From the NCBI GenBank assembly GCA_949318235.1, contig OX439128.1, positions 48,508,030 through 48,572,029 of the forward strand: a DNA stretch of 64,000 nt, in the 5' to 3' direction. Within the stretch, counting starts at the first letter, position 1, and the number at the start of each line of letters is the position of its first letter. A program made the translations under genes and the position numbers. The notes under the pieces were generated by a model. It was not told the DNA's origin. It made no database searches and was given only the letters and a program-made list of their open reading frames with translations. Below are positions 19,637 through 36,024 of the stretch, in pieces. Source of the DNA: Ecdyonurus torrentis (taxonomy: Eukaryota > Arthropoda > Insecta > Ephemeroptera > Heptageniidae).

Positions 19637-20170
19637 TCCTCACTCATGTACAAAGCTTGCGTCTGCGTCACTCGGTATTCCACTATTCATGTAAATTTCA
19701 CATCACTTTAATTTATCTTCCAACTAACGTGTACGTACTGTATGTACTCTTTAATAATAAAACAAGTATCAGTTCTTATATCCCATACAGTAGTTACAGT
19801 TATTTTAATGATATATTTAATACTTCAAATTTACATTTGATTTAAAAAACAAATCACTATATTAAATTTCAATATTGCAATAAAAAATCATATGAAAAAA
19901 ATGGTTAACTTGTGTAAAAAAAAAAAGAAGAGAGCGTTTATATTTTTATAAAAATTTAGCGCTGCGTGAGAAAATCGTAATTAAAATATAGATGGTAACT
20001 CGTCAGGTGTGGAGCTTAGAGGTTATTCTCATAAAATGTTGAAATAGGGTGGGAATTGGGGAGGTAAAGTGCTTTCAAAATTGACCCCGCTTGAAGCAAA
20101 AACCTCAGCTTAATGTTTAAAAAAAATTAATCCACTTTACAGCGCTTATGATGAAACTTGCTTCTGCCTG

Positions 20171-21806
<1,636 letters not shown>

Positions 21807-21864
<58 letters not shown>
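21807..21864. repeat. (TC)n microsatellite
   Basis: About 58 bp of TC. Confidence 0.95.
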
Positions 21865-21870
<6 letters not shown>

Positions 21871-22122
21871 TTTCTCTGCATGATTTGATTTATACAGCCA
21901 CACCCCTCCACAAATTCGATAAACACGCGTTACATTGAATATCACTCTACCTTTCTTGTAAACCGATCAGGTTTAGATCAGTTTTATAGCTTTTTATTAT
22001 CAATATATTCTTCGTTACTAACGATTACTATACGAAGAAAAAAAAAATGAACGTGGAAAAAAAATGTCAACTTTTTTAACTTTTGAATATATAAAAGAGA
22101 CATTTTTTTCATCATTAAAGCG

Positions 22123-22155
<33 letters not shown>

Positions 22156-22877
22156 ACGTACCTGCATTAAAATACACATTTATTTATCTTAATTGCCCTA
22201 TGTCTTTAATTAATCAAGCGCAACATGACCTTTTTTAAAAACTCATTTATTAAAGTAATTAATATTAATTAATTATTCAAAAAATAAATGCAGTAAAGTC
22301 ACTGGGAGTTTAGTATAAAGGTTGAGTTTAACACTATAGAGACTAAAGCCACAGCTGCACTATAAAAGAGAGGAACATAAAACGATTAAACTACTGCGGT
22401 CTTTGCAACGACTTGGAATAGCGTTTACATTCTTCGTCAACGACAAAAAAAAAAAAGTTTTAAATGTGATTTTCAATTAACCTAAAAAGGAAAATCTTCT
22501 TAAAAACTCTAGCAAAGATTTTAGTTTTTTTTTCTTTCCTTTTTGTGGTTTTTAAGAAGACTCGATTTATTCTTTGAATTATAAATAAAATAAGACATTA
22601 TCAAAGATAAACGTACTTTGAAAAAGATTGAGATTACGATTTTAGTTCAGTTTAATATAAGCGCATTCATTTACCGAATAATCAATGAAGTTCTTACACT
22701 TTTACTTTTATCTTTCTCCATATACTATTATCTTCTTTATACTGGCCCTTAAGGAATGCTTGAGATTATAAATTTAGAAAAATGTACGTATTGATTTATG
22801 TAATAAAAAAAAAAATCTAGTTTGAAACAGTTTTCTAGGAGAGAGTTGCCACCACCCCTCCCAAGGTTATGTTAACA

Positions 22878-22880
<3 letters not shown>
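21865..22880. other. AT-rich non-coding
   Basis: Poly-A at about 22124-22150. No coding signal. Confidence 0.6.

Positions 22881-22944
<64 letters not shown>
22881..22944. repeat. (GA)n microsatellite
   Basis: 64 bp of pure GA. Confidence 0.97.
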
Positions 22945-22947
<3 letters not shown>

Positions 22948-23769
22948 AACTCGAGTTCCTTTCGTCTTCTTTATGAGAAGCAAACACCGATCAATCGATA
23001 TTAATGAACCTCTTAGCGCCTCTTGCTCTTTTTACACTTCCTTTCTCATTCCAACACCACAACTTCTACTTTTACATCGTAAATTTCCTACACTTTATAT
23101 ATACACAAAATATCGCAGCTTATATAAAGTTCAATATTTTCTCACCTTCCTTTTATACACTAATCTCCTCTTATAAACAACAAGGAAAAAAAATTATTAA
23201 AGACAGGAACACAAAAATATCTTTGTATATTTCCGATGTTTCAATTAGAATACGAATAATAGCATTAAGTTTTAATGAGATAAAGTTATATCTTATTGTA
23301 AAAAAATATATGTATAAAAAAGTCATGAAATTGATTAATTATTAAAGCTCATTATATGTATAAAAAGTTAGATTAATTACTTTGTGGTTATAAATAAAAA
23401 AATATATATATTCACATAACGCTTCAAGTAAAAGAAGATGGAGTATTAAAAAAGTTTGTATGTACTGAATGTTCAAATTTACTGTTCACCCGAATGAGAA
23501 AATATATTTTAATATTTTAAAAATCCAACCATATATATGAAAATAGCAAAATGACAGAAAATGTGCTGAAAGTTATAAAAGTTATCAGAATTCAAGTAAG
23601 AAAAAAAAAATAAATAAATAAATAAATAAAGGATTTAATGTACTGTACTGTACAATATTCTGCAAATAGTTTGTTATTAGCTTAAGTTTCTGTTAAAATC
23701 GAATAGACGAGTGTAGTATAACATTATACTATAATATGTAAAGTGTAATATGTTACTGTAAACTATGTC

Positions 23770-24358
23770 GAATGAATGAATGAATGAATGAATGAATGAA
23801 TGAATGAATGAATGAATGAATGAATGAATGAATGAATGAATGAATGAATGAATGAATGAATGAATGAATGAATGAATGAATGAATGAATGAATGAATGAA
23901 TGAATGAATGAATGAATGAATGAATGAATGAATGAATGCATGAATGAATGAATGAATGAATGAATGAATGAATGAATGAATGAATGAATGAATGAATGAA
24001 TGAATGAATGAATGAATGAATGAATGAATGAATGAATGAATGAATGAATGAATGAATGAATGAATGAATGAATGAATGAATGAATGAATGAATGAATGAA
24101 TGAATGAATGAATGAATGAATGAATGAATGAATGAATGAATGAATGAATGAATGAATGAATGAATGAATGAATGAATGAATGAATGAATGAATGAATGAA
24201 TGAATGAATGAATGAATGAATGAATGAATGAATGAATGAATGAATGAATGAATGAATGAATGAATGAATGAATGAATGAATGAATGAATGAATGAATGAA
24301 TGAATGAATGAATGAATGAATGAATGAATGAATGAATGAATGAATGAATGAATGAATG
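23770..24358. repeat. 589-bp (GAAT)n array
   Basis: About 147 tandem GAAT units with, by eye, a single substitution (A to C at 23939). It is much longer and purer than any other tetranucleotide array in the window. The His-Ser-Phe-Ile frame across part of it is an artefact. Confidence 0.98.
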
Positions 24359-25226
24359 TTATTCTTTAATGAGAGAAATATGCACTATAAGTTTATAATA
24401 AAAATTATACAATTAAATTCTTTTTTATAATATTTTTTTTATAATATAATAAATTATAATGGCTAAATTATAACTTATTAATTATTTTGTCAAATTTGTA
24501 ATTTCGTTTACCTATTATTTTAAAATTATTTAACGTAACAAATGTCTTAATTTAAGCCTCTGATAGCAAAAATATCAAAAGACCAGCACTGTGTTTTTGT
24601 ACCTTTTGTGGCCTCGCGACAAAAACTATGATCTATTTATCTAAAAGTTACATCACTGAAGAATTTGACGTTTTCACTGCAAAAGTACAATGCTCTCTGC
24701 GTACGCTCATGCCTTTTTAAAGTGAGGCTTTAAATTATTTATTTAAACCTAAATTACTTCATAAAAAATAGCATATAACAATCATAGCCACTAAGCTTTA
24801 TTACCATAATCGTAAGCTACTGAAACACAACATATTATCTTGCATTAATTAATGGCACTCAATGTGCAAGTTGATTGATTATTATAACATCTGTAGTAAA
24901 ATGTTTAATCAGAATTCTTTTAATTTTAATATATGATGTTCTATTACAAACATATAAAATAATTAATTAATGTTCCAACATTGCGTACTATAGTCTAAAA
25001 TGTACAAAATTGTTCATTTCTATATGATATCATAATAATAAATTTAAATTTGTTATTACATATCTCTGTATTTTAAGTAATTATAATATTATAATTAAAA
25101 CACTATTGTATTATATTTTATCTTTATAACAATTTTCAGTTTATACTTTGACTCTCATTAATTAAGTGATAAAATATACAAGTGAAATGGAACGATAAAA
25201 AGTAAATAAACATGACTATAATTTAA

Positions 25227-25231
<5 letters not shown>
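24359..25231. other. AT-rich non-coding
   Basis: Nothing recognised. Confidence 0.6.

Positions 25232-25305
<74 letters not shown>
25232..25305. repeat. (TA)n microsatellite
   Basis: About 74 bp of TA. Confidence 0.97.
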
Positions 25306-25308
<3 letters not shown>

Positions 25309-25766
25309 AATTGTATACTATTTTGTTTCTAATTAAATTAATGAAGACTTGTAATTAAAATCAATTTAGTAAATAAAAAAAGACATTAATTGTTTTTTTA
25401 AAGTAACTTTGCCATTTATTTCTATTTACAATTATTAAGTGTTTATGCTTGTGTTAGACTGTTAGGACATGTTTCTTCTTTTCCTTTTTTTTACCCAACT
25501 TTTAAATTTCAGACTAAAAATAAAATATCAGAAAATGTGACTGTAAGGTCAATTTTATTGAAATTGACTCAGATTTTTTTTTATTCAATTTTTTTTATCT
25601 CTAAAAATGAAAAAAAGAAAATGATTCAACTAATGTCAACCTTTTCAAACTGTTTTTTTTTGTCACTTTCCATCGAATATCTTTTTAAATTGATTTCGAA
25701 GTCTGTCTATTTTTCTTTCTCCACTTATTCTTTGTTTTCATTGATCTCACCAGTCAAGAGAAGAGA

Positions 25767-26028
<262 letters not shown>

Positions 26029-26929
26029 AGCGTGTCGCCTCATGGTCTTGTCAGGACAATTAGAAGACGTAAATTCCTTTGGTGTGCTTGCTTGCTTACT
26101 TACTTGCTTGCTTGCTTGCTTGTGCTTGCTTTAGCTAGCTTGCATGCCGACATATGAACATCGATTTCTGCAGCCTGCTTTTGCCACTGCAAACTTCACA
26201 CAAGGGATAAAATACCAGCACAGCAGCACAAAATATCACAGAACTAAACACCACACAAAATCTATGACATTGCACTTTTTACTTTGAAAATGAACAAACA
26301 ATATTAAGTACAAATAATTTTGTGAACTATTTAACTAGCATTCTCTCAATTATAGATTATAAAGGTAATTATATACTTAAATCAAAAAATTTCATTTTTT
26401 TTAATGAAAAATTTTGGGGTTAGGTGTAAGAGTAGGTCAGTTATGTAATCAGGCCTAAACATTACATTAAAAAAAATGACGATAATGTATAACATTTTTC
26501 AGATTTACAATCATGAATTGTATTTTAAAACACATTACAATAACAATAATAGTTGAGCACATTACAATCAAAATATCGGCCTTATTTCTTGTGTTAAAAA
26601 AAAAAAGAAGAAGATGAGATGCAATACACATTACACAAGACATGAATACATGCACGATCAAACAGCATTTTTTTTTTAAATCAGTCTGCGTATATGCAAA
26701 ATCTATTAAAATTTATATCTATTCATTATACTCCCTGTTTGAAGCACTGATGTGTAATGCTGAAAATTATATATCCGTAAATTTCAAGTTCCTAAATAGT
26801 TCCTTAATAGTAAGTGTTGATTGGAACTTTTTTTTTTTTTTTTTTGCTTGTTATATTGTGTTATTGTGCTAAACCAATCGCAGTCCCAGTCAAGACATTG
26901 TCTTATTGACAGGTAAGGACTTTTCAAAT

Positions 26930-27212
26930 TAATGGAAAAGCACACTCGGACCGGCCACGGCCTAAGTACGCAGCTCGGCATTTGCCATGACAGCCTAGAG
27001 AAACCGTGGAAACGTCTAGGCAGGCTGGTCGGTGCAATCACATCAATCATGCACCTCCCGAATGCTGCGCGTCGTCATGGAATGCATGTAAACATGCATC
27101 TTGCAACGTGTTGTGCTCTCACACTTCACGTACGCACCCAGCAGTGGCTCGAACCTATACTCGGTGAGGAGTACAGAGTTACGAGTCAGCTGCCTTCACC
27201 AGCTCGGTAAAA
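26930..27212 (-). mobile_element. tRNA-derived SINE-like element
   Basis: A GC-richer block of about 280 bp. On the minus strand its head reads ACCGAGCTGGTGAAGGCAGC (box A-like) and, 40-50 bases on, GAGTATAGGTTCGAGCCACT (box B-like, close to GGTTCGANTCC). A conserved-looking body follows, including GTTTCCACGGTTTCTCTAGG. Limits are approximate and no clear target duplication was found. The frames on both strands across it are probably incidental. Confidence 0.6.
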
Positions 27213-27609
27213 TACTTATTTTATATTAAGGTAACCCCACCCTGTTAACCGGAGACCCCACACTTGTTGAAAATAGAAACCTTAGAGCCATTTAACTGAA
27301 AAGGAAATGAGGTAGTTCTTCTTTTAAATTCAAAATCATTTCATCATGTGGTTTCCTTAAAAAAAAAAAAAAAATGCCAATTTGCACTTTGTATTTTGAG
27401 TAATTTTTGTGCACATTTGTTATGAACCGTATCAAATCGTGGTATCAAGGAATTATAAATCTATAGAATGAGTCTGAATAAGAACTTTACGTGTTAAATA
27501 TAGCAAAGAAAATGTTTCTTTATCAGCTATCAATAATATATAAAAACTACCGGGTACTCCTCTGAATAGACCGATATGAAAACGATTCCAATTATTTAAG
27601 GCTTAAAAA

Positions 27610-27646
<37 letters not shown>

Positions 27647-27968
27647 GATACAGATAACATGCTACAGGCTATGTTAAAGTGTTAGATAATTTAAATAATA
27701 CCATAATATTGAAAACCCGGTAAGTTAAATATATTGCCGTACAAATAATGAAAAGTTATGGCATGTTTGTTATCCTCTCTAATTTAATTATCTCTTAATT
27801 TGCATAAATTTTATTTACATTTTTTATAAACTTGTATTAAAACTATGTATTATAATTTTTGTTATCTATATAACTATAAATTAATCATAATTTCAATTTA
27901 TTACTTTATAGTTAAATTCAATTTTTATATCATTTTAGTAAAAGTGTATTAGTATATATATATACGAG

Positions 27969-28025
<57 letters not shown>

Positions 28026-28371
28026 TTATTTTTAGTTCAATTCCTTTAGGGACAAAAATAAGGTTTACAATCTAAGCTATGATTACGAAAAACAGATGAG
28101 AAATTGGCGAACGTGAAGAGAATAAAAATTTCATATACAGATACAAGTCATATAAAGTATATTACATAAAAAAGGAAGATATATCTATCTTTATACTCAT
28201 GTTATTGGTAAAGACATACTCATTTCAGATCGGAAAAATATTTTCATTATATTACATGAATTTTTTTATATTATTATTATTATTATAGAGCTTTTCTATA
28301 CTCATCATAAAAAATAGTGCAAATAGAGTTTTGCTTACATAAGAAAATTACATGTTATAAAAAAAGAAACG

Positions 28372-28415
<44 letters not shown>

Positions 28416-30152
28416 AGACTGAATCGTTCATCATAATCATAATGTAATAGTTTATTAAATGAAGCTCATAAAATTCTACCACCTACCCCCCAATTAAAAT
28501 TTGGTACTATATTTAAAAATCATTTACAATGTCGTTATTTTGTATTCAAAAACACAGTAAACAAATTTTACGAACGATTTATTACGTTCTATAATATATA
28601 AATTTAACGTTATAATAATAATTGTTAATAAATATTGATATTTAGTAATAATTACAACATCAAAGCTTTGAACTTTCAATTTTATACACGTAAGCTATAT
28701 AATATTAGGATTATTGATATGAAATATTTTGTATACAGTAAATATAACCTTTGACATTGTAAACTAAGGTCAATTTTGACTGAAAATATAATAAACTAAA
28801 TTTTAAAGAGTTTTTGTTTTAAAAACTTGTTAATGAAAAGTTATAATTACAATATCAGTCATAAAAAAAATTGCTTATTTTTAATTAAAACTAAAACTTA
28901 TAAGAATATGAAAGAAAAAAAAGTTTAAACCAGAATAAAATAAGAAACTTAAAAATAGTTCATATGATGAAAACAAATTCAAATTAGTAAACAAATTAGA
29001 AAAGATATTCCTTTTTATTATTATTTTTATTATAGCTACGTGGTTTAATAGATTAAATTAAGGATATTTAATTAAATATATATATTTATTGATCAAAAAA
29101 TTTAAATAAATTTGTAGGCTTATATCTTTTCAGCCTGCTAATTCCTAGCATTTTTTTTAACAATTAAACTACTTTGATTTTAAATTAGATTTTTATAAAA
29201 TCGGTTAAAAAACAAACGCAACTTGTTTACTTAATGATATTTTAAATTATTACATTTAAAATATTTTAATTAAAAAATTAAATTAGGGTCAAAACACTCA
29301 AATGTTGGCGTAACACTTAAAAACAACTATTTTTTTACAAATGAAAAAAACACACAGTAATTTTAATCACTTAAACAAAGAATATAAAGTTTAAAAACGT
29401 TTGTATATTATAAAATGTTTGTATTTATTTAAGTTAAAACTTTTTAAAAAAGAAACCACTTAAAATTATTTACAATTTTTTTTTAATTTTATTATTATTA
29501 TTATTATTATTTTTTTTGGTAACATATAAAAGAAATTTTGATTATGATAGTTTTAAGCTTTAAAATTACAATATTGTTCTTGCATTATCAAATTAATTGA
29601 AGATTACATTGTATATTAAATTAAATTTTAAGTACTATCATAACATAAAATCGAAGTTTCAATTATCGAATATAATTAAATTTATATTAAAGCGTAAACT
29701 TTAAAATTATTAAATTATTTTATTAAATATGCAAAGTTTCAATATTATATGACAAAAAATTAATTATATTTATAGCTAGAGTAATAATTATGTAAAAATA
29801 TATTAGCTTTTTTTTTTTTTCATTATCGATTGATAATAATTGAAATTGAAACAAATGTAATAAATAAAAATAAACAATAACAATAAAACAAGATAAAAAA
29901 ATTGTATTGTTTAAAAAAAATGTTAACTTATATATACAACAAAATGTGCATAAATAAATTATTTAATTTAGAAAATGTAATTTTGAATGATGCTTTATAG
30001 TTAATTTGTTGATTAAAAAAATATACAAGAACACAAACAAATTAAAATTGCTATATGTATTGTAAATTGCAGTGATTGTTTTTAACGTTTGTTCATTCAA
30101 AATAAAATACAATACATATAGAATAATAAATATTTTAGCGATGATAAAGAAA

Positions 30153-30214
<62 letters not shown>

Positions 30215-30727
30215 ATTATTGCTGTGTTGTATTCGACTATTAATTATTTTACACTGAAATATTTATGCAATCAACTTGATTTATTGTTATATTTCAAATA
30301 TACTTGGGTATAACATGCATGGAAACAATTTTCTAGATACATAGATGAAATGAATAAAAATAAAAATCATGATTATATATGAGAAACACTTGAAACGAAT
30401 ATATACTATTTTTGTGTTTACTATGAGAAAACGCATTAATATAATATACTACGTATAATAATAATTCTTTTCTTGTATAGAAAAACTTTAGGGCATAAAA
30501 AAAGTTTTAATGCAGGTTCTTATTTTTCTAATTTAAGTTCCAAGTAGGACGAGAGAGAGTGAGTGAGAGAGAGAGAGAAAGAGAGAGAGAGAGATAGAGA
30601 GAGAGAACACGCAACCATTTCATAACAACTAAATAAAACTCTTCATATTTCTAGTGTAAACAAAATGAAGTTAAGAAGAGTAGAAAGAAAAAATTTTAAG
30701 TTTAGCCTTGCAAAAAATAAAATAATA

Positions 30728-30765
<38 letters not shown>

Positions 30766-31042
30766 TAGAAAATTTATAGCTTGGATTTTTTGTTTTTGAA
30801 AATGAAGAATGGAATTTTTAAAGCATAATTTTTTGAAGGTAAATAAGAGTAAGGATCTCTCTTGTTTTCTCTGTTTTTTTATCGTTTAAAGTGTATTGAA
30901 TCGATCTTTTTTTCTATTAGTATTTTTTAAGTTTTTATTCCAAGATATTGCAGTGTAGAATATACGTCAAGAATGCATTCATCGTTATCACACAATACAT
31001 AAAGACAAAACAAAATTAATATATTTTAAAGTACATAAATCA
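27213..31042. other. AT-rich non-coding with microsatellites
   Basis: TC at 27616-27643, TA at 27972-28020, GA at 28376-28412 and about 30154-30210, imperfect GA at 30551-30606, and poly-A at about 30729-30763. No gene recognised. Confidence 0.65.
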
Positions 31043-31358
31043 AGCCTGTGGCGCATTGGTAAGCGTGCTGGTTTGACGTTGAACAGATCACGAGTTCACC
31101 TCTCTGTATCAATTTTTCAGATTTTACAGAAGACCCTTACTATTCACTGACGTGATCGAATGCTGACTCATATTCTCCGCACGTAGATTGCCCATGCGTA
31201 TGTCAAAGTGTCACAGGTTGTCACAGGTATAACGTTAGGAGAGCTGCTTAGGCTTAACAAGTCTATTCAAGTCTCTGACCAGTCCTAGCAGTGGTGGTAA
31301 TAGCCCCGCACCAAGTCATAGGTATCTCGAGACGGTTCACTAATCCACATCATCTCAT
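31043..31358 (+). mobile_element. tRNA-derived SINE-like element
   Basis: The head AGCCTGTGGCGCATTGGTAA (box A-like) is followed about 35 bases later by GATCACGAGTTCACCTCT (degenerate box B). The GC-richer body ends near 31358 in AT-rich sequence. Different body from the element at 26930. No poly-A tail or target duplication is obvious. Confidence 0.6.
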
Positions 31359-31529
31359 TTATTTCTATTGAATCTTGAATCACACGTTGTTATGGGTTTA
31401 TACTGTTGGGTAGTAGTATATAGAATTCAATTTCTTTTGCATCTAGATAAACATTTATATTACAGTATACATATAACATAGTTTCTAATAGACATTCTTG
31501 TGTACGTACATACACGAATTTTGAAAATA

Positions 31530-31834
31530 TAGGGTGTATGCACATGACGTCATGTTTAATGCGCTTGGAGGCCATACTAGAGTAGTGAATAACATTTTGC
31601 TGAGCATAGGACAAAATAAGTTTAAGGCAATTTTCTTTGGGAAATCTTTTTTTTTTTCTTCTTCTTTTTTTTTTTTGGTTATTGTTAATTTTTTTTTCTC
31701 ACAATATACTTGATATACTATTTAACATATTTACAGCATTAATGATCTCAAAAATATTGCATAGTGTTTTTAACTCGCAAAATGACTTATTTTCCTCTGC
31801 CACTCATGTTATTGAATGCAATATTGAACCCTAT
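31530..31834. mobile_element. MITE, TAGGGTSTATG family, copy 2 (inverted)
   Basis: Begins TAGGGTGTATGCACATGACG and ends TATTGAACCCTATT. The interior is the reverse complement of copy 1 (TTAATGCGCTTGGAGGCCAT; GGCAATTTTCTTTGGGAAAT). Carries TGACGTCA at 31545-31552. Confidence 0.86.
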
Positions 31835-33104
31835 TGTGTTGCAATATTTAACAAAGTGTTTATAAATTAATGTAATGAAATATAAAATTCTAGATAATAA
31901 TAATAATAATAATAATTAATAGTTTTTATTGGGTGAAATCAGGCTACAAACCTCTCAATTTAACCCAACTGTTTAACAGTACAGTCAGTTACAATTTTAA
32001 ATTTATAAAAACAAACATATCTTACTTATATAGAAAGCCTTTATTTAGAAAAATAAAATAATATAGGCATTACTAGTGTCATACGATTAACACACTGCGT
32101 ACATTGCTAAATAACTTTATAAATTTTCTTTACAATTAATCTCACTCATAAATGAATATACAATTAAGGCAGTGGTAAAATTGTAAGTTTGGTTAAATAC
32201 TAATAATAATTTAGTTAGCATGTTCCAAAAATGTTACTGACAATTATTTATAAAGATAAATAAGTATTAAAGCCAAGAAGGTAAATCCCAATAAATGCAG
32301 AAGATTTTATTTAATAATACGAAAGGCTCTGCTGCGTTAGATTTGATTGAACGAAAAACTTTTGAAATATATTATACATAAAAAAAAAACTAAATAAATG
32401 TAAGCTGTTATATATTTAACCACGATTTTAGCTACATTATACTAATTCTATATACACAAAGTATTTTTTCTTTTTGTGGTACTCATTACTTCAGTATATT
32501 ATTGAACATGATGCAATTCATGTTACATGGTAACGTTCATTTATATAAAGCTTATATAATATATAATAGAATTTCAAAAACAAATAATATACATGCAAAC
32601 ATACCATAGAAATTTTAATAAAAGGTTTCTAATGTATATACAATGTTTACCGAAGAGTATAAAATACGTTTATAGTATACAGGTCACTGCATGGACCTTA
32701 TTCTTTTATTTTTACATAATAATAAAAGTAAAAAACCATAACATAAATAAACAAAACATTGCATGTATAATATAACTTGCATAATATATTATAATATAGT
32801 AATGGTTTAGTTATGTTATTATGAAATAGAAAATGTATATATAATATATAAAACATTTATACTCAATTAATTAATGTATAAAATTTCACTTCATTTATTG
32901 TATTGTATTATAATAGTGAAATATATTAAATACGTACGGTTATCCTTAATTCAATAAAGTTAAATAGACTTATATTATGTTCTTGATATTTTCATCAATA
33001 AATGAAAACTGTTAAATGATTGAAACTTGCTATTGTTCACTGTGGAAATAAAGACAAACAAAGTTTGCTTCGCAGTTAGTAAGAAACTTTTCAGCTACTG
33101 CAAG

Positions 33105-33108
<4 letters not shown>
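31835..33108. other. AT-rich non-coding
   Basis: AAT repeats at about 31894-31915; otherwise nothing recognised. Confidence 0.6.

Positions 33109-33195
<87 letters not shown>
33109..33195. repeat. (TA)n microsatellite
   Basis: 87 bp of TA, followed at 33359-33380 by a short GTAT array. Confidence 0.97.
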
Positions 33196-33199
<4 letters not shown>

Positions 33200-33559
33200 G
33201 TTTTGTACATTTGTAAAAGGTGAAGAAAAGTAAGTTTGATAGCATGTATCAATAGAAAACTTTTAGTAAAAGAAATTGTAAGTCTTGATATATAACTTTA
33301 TTATTTTCATTGAAAATATATCGTTTTCTTTCTATATAAAGTTAAGCCGATTTATATGTAATGTATGTATGTATGTATGTGTGATGATGGGAAAATAACA
33401 CTGACTCCATAGGAATAGAAAAGTATACGATTTTTTAAAGGTTTTCGTATTCCATCATAGAGATTTTATAGTTCAAAGTTCAAACAGTATAATTATATTA
33501 GTTAAAGATTATAATATGTAATATCATGAGCCATGCAATAAGGAAAACTATAAAAAAAA

Positions 33560-33864
33560 ATTTTGAGGCGATATTTTTATTTCATATTCTAAAAGAAGAT
33601 ATTGTTCTGAATCGATACATATGTGAATTTCTAATTTTTGAGTTTATTAAGTATTTTTTATTAATTTTTGAAAGGCACGAAATGACGTCACAGGCTGCAC
33701 CTTATGTATGTAGGCATAGGAAAAAGTTGCAGCATGTGACGTCATTTTGTGGCTTTCAAAAATTAATTAAAAATACTTAATGAACTCAGATATTAAAAAT
33801 TTACAAATGTATCAATTCAGAACAATAACTCTTTTAGTATATAAAATAAAATTAACCCCAAAAT
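33560..33864. mobile_element. MITE, ATATGTGAATTT family, full copy
   Basis: A palindromic element of about 305 bp. The left end TTTTGAGGCGATATTTTTAT and the right end ATAAAATTAACCCCAAAA are complementary. Arms continue through GTTCTGAATCGATACATATG and its complement. TGACGTCA occurs in each arm (33683-33690 and 33737-33744). Non-coding. Confidence 0.87.
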
Positions 33865-34002
33865 ATTTTTTAGTCATCCTCATTATCATGTTGTAAACTT
33901 GCCCATGACTTTGTGTGTGCATATTTCTATCATAAAAATAGCACTAAAAATTTAGCATAACTGTTTTGCATTTTGAGTGGCCCAAAAATTAGTAAAAAAC
34001 AA

Positions 34003-34006
34003 CAGC

Positions 34007-34077
<71 letters not shown>

Positions 34078-34078
34078 C
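34003..34078. repeat. (CAA)n microsatellite
   Basis: About 25 CAA units. They read as poly-Asn in one frame, but no surrounding coding support exists. Confidence 0.96.
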
Positions 34079-34362
34079 TATAACTCAGAGAACAAATTTT
34101 TCATGTCTTTGCTAAAATGTTTAAAGAGTACCGTACGCACGATTTGTTTTGATGGTGCACTAGCGTGAATTTGTTTTGCGAAGATTTCAGTCTGCTCGCA
34201 GCGCTTTATTAGAGATAACCAAGGTTTATAAACTTTGGAGATAACCATAAAATGTTTGCTCGCCGTGCTCTATTAGATACTCAACTGTAACTCGATATTA
34301 CCTTTACCTACAAAATATCTCTTATAATGAATACTTGAACTGGAAACATTGATGTTATGAAC

Positions 34363-34640
34363 ATAAAGCCATAGATCACATACAACAACATGTGCTTTTT
34401 AATGAATAAACACGAAATGGGATCTTTAAAACTGATGACAATTTTTACCAGAATGTTAATGTAGCCCCACGAGAGAACGTAAAGATACTGTAAAGTATGC
34501 AAATTGCGTGACTATTCATGTTTCTGACGTCAGAAACATGCAAAAATGAGTTAAAAATGTTGTGCACGGGTTGCATAAATTGACATTTTCTAATCACTGC
34601 TACGGAGTTACAGTTAGGTTTTGGGACAAATAATTTCTTT
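34363..34640. mobile_element. MITE, AGGCATAGAC family, truncated inverted copy
   Basis: Reads ATAAAGCCATAGATCACATA, then shares GTAGCCCCACGAGAG-, GTTGTGCACGGGTTGCAT- and CGGAGTTACAGTTAGGTTTT-type words with 18567-18919 in reverse orientation. Contains TTTCTGACGTCAGAAA (TGACGTCA at 34525-34532). The outer right end is missing. Confidence 0.75.
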
Positions 34641-36024
34641 GAGAAGTATGATAACACCACAAAAAATTGGTCACTAGATAAGAAGACATAATAATACAAT
34701 TTCAATACCTTCTCATGCCAGTAAAACTTTTCTTCTTAAATTGTAGCTAAAATTTGTGGATGTTTAAAAAATCTTAATTTTTTTTATATTGTATGACTTT
34801 GAGGCAACAACTTAAGCTGATATGGTATGTCTGTAGGATATATTTATATAAAGAATTTTCCTATAAGTAATTATTATTTTTCGTGTTTTAAACATTAAAT
34901 ATTGGGTTAACAAGATAGCAATATAAAATTAAATTTGAATTGCCAATGCTCAGCAAAAAAAAAAAAAAAAAAAAAAAAACGATATGAAGTTTATGATAAT
35001 AGTATGATATATTATCCTCTCTTTTTTTTTCACGTTTACATTTTAGTATAGCTTTGACGTATATGTAACTCCAGGATGCCAAAAATATGTCAAAATTTTG
35101 GCATTAAATAATGTTGTAATAATAAATAATAATGAAATCTAAATTTCCCCATGAAACTAAATTTGAATCCTCAATGCTTCAATAAAAAAATTAAACCCCA
35201 AAACTAGAAATGTAAAATCAAGTTTGAAGTTTAATAAAAGTGATTTTTATATAATATAGACAGTACACACCCACAAACACATATTTAAACGTTTGTATTT
35301 TAAATTTGACGTAAAAAACCCAAAATACTATAAAAATAAAGAAATAATAAAAATAAAATTTTGACAGTATAAATAATGTTTTTGCAACAATTATTTAAAC
35401 TATAAATAGTATTAAAAAAAATAGCTAACAACATTTTTACCATTAGTATCCATTTTACAACAACGAAAAACCAAAATAAAAAACAGTTTAAAAAAAATCC
35501 CATACCAAAATTCCCACTCGGCAACATACATCACCTTTACTACGTAGAGAGAAAGAGAGAGAAAAAAAAGCGGTGGTTAATTGTTTGCTCTTTGTGTTAG
35601 TTGAGTTTGAGGAGGTTGGTAATTAGGGTTGCATACCATGCTGGTGGAGAAATCGATGATTACGTTGCAAACGTGATATGAGGCCCAAAAACTCATCTCT
35701 GTCATCCTTTATCTCATAACAAACTAAATTCTATATAGATATAACTACAGTAACATGACTATAGCAATCGTTTCATATTTCTATAGAAGAAAATAACATT
35801 TCTAACAAGATGACAAGATGGAGAAATTGAGTTACACTTCCAATTTTATATAAAAAGCTTTATTTGTAGGTTTTTTTTTCTACTACGTCATGTGTAATTT
35901 TTTTTTGTATGCTTGGATAATCTTTCTTGATTTATTTTTGTAAAGAATGAAATTAGAACAATTAACATTCATAAACACTTATATTATCTTTATTAAAATG
36001 TACATGTATTTATCAAAGGATCTA
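34641..36024. other. AT-rich non-coding
   Basis: Poly-A at about 34955-34979. A less AT-rich patch at 35570-35700 has no recognised signature. Confidence 0.6.

Noticed and set aside
23753..23941. Tandem GAAT array as a possible CRISPR-like or minisatellite protein repeat
   Set aside because: No spacers, a 4-bp unit and no coding context; it is a plain microsatellite.
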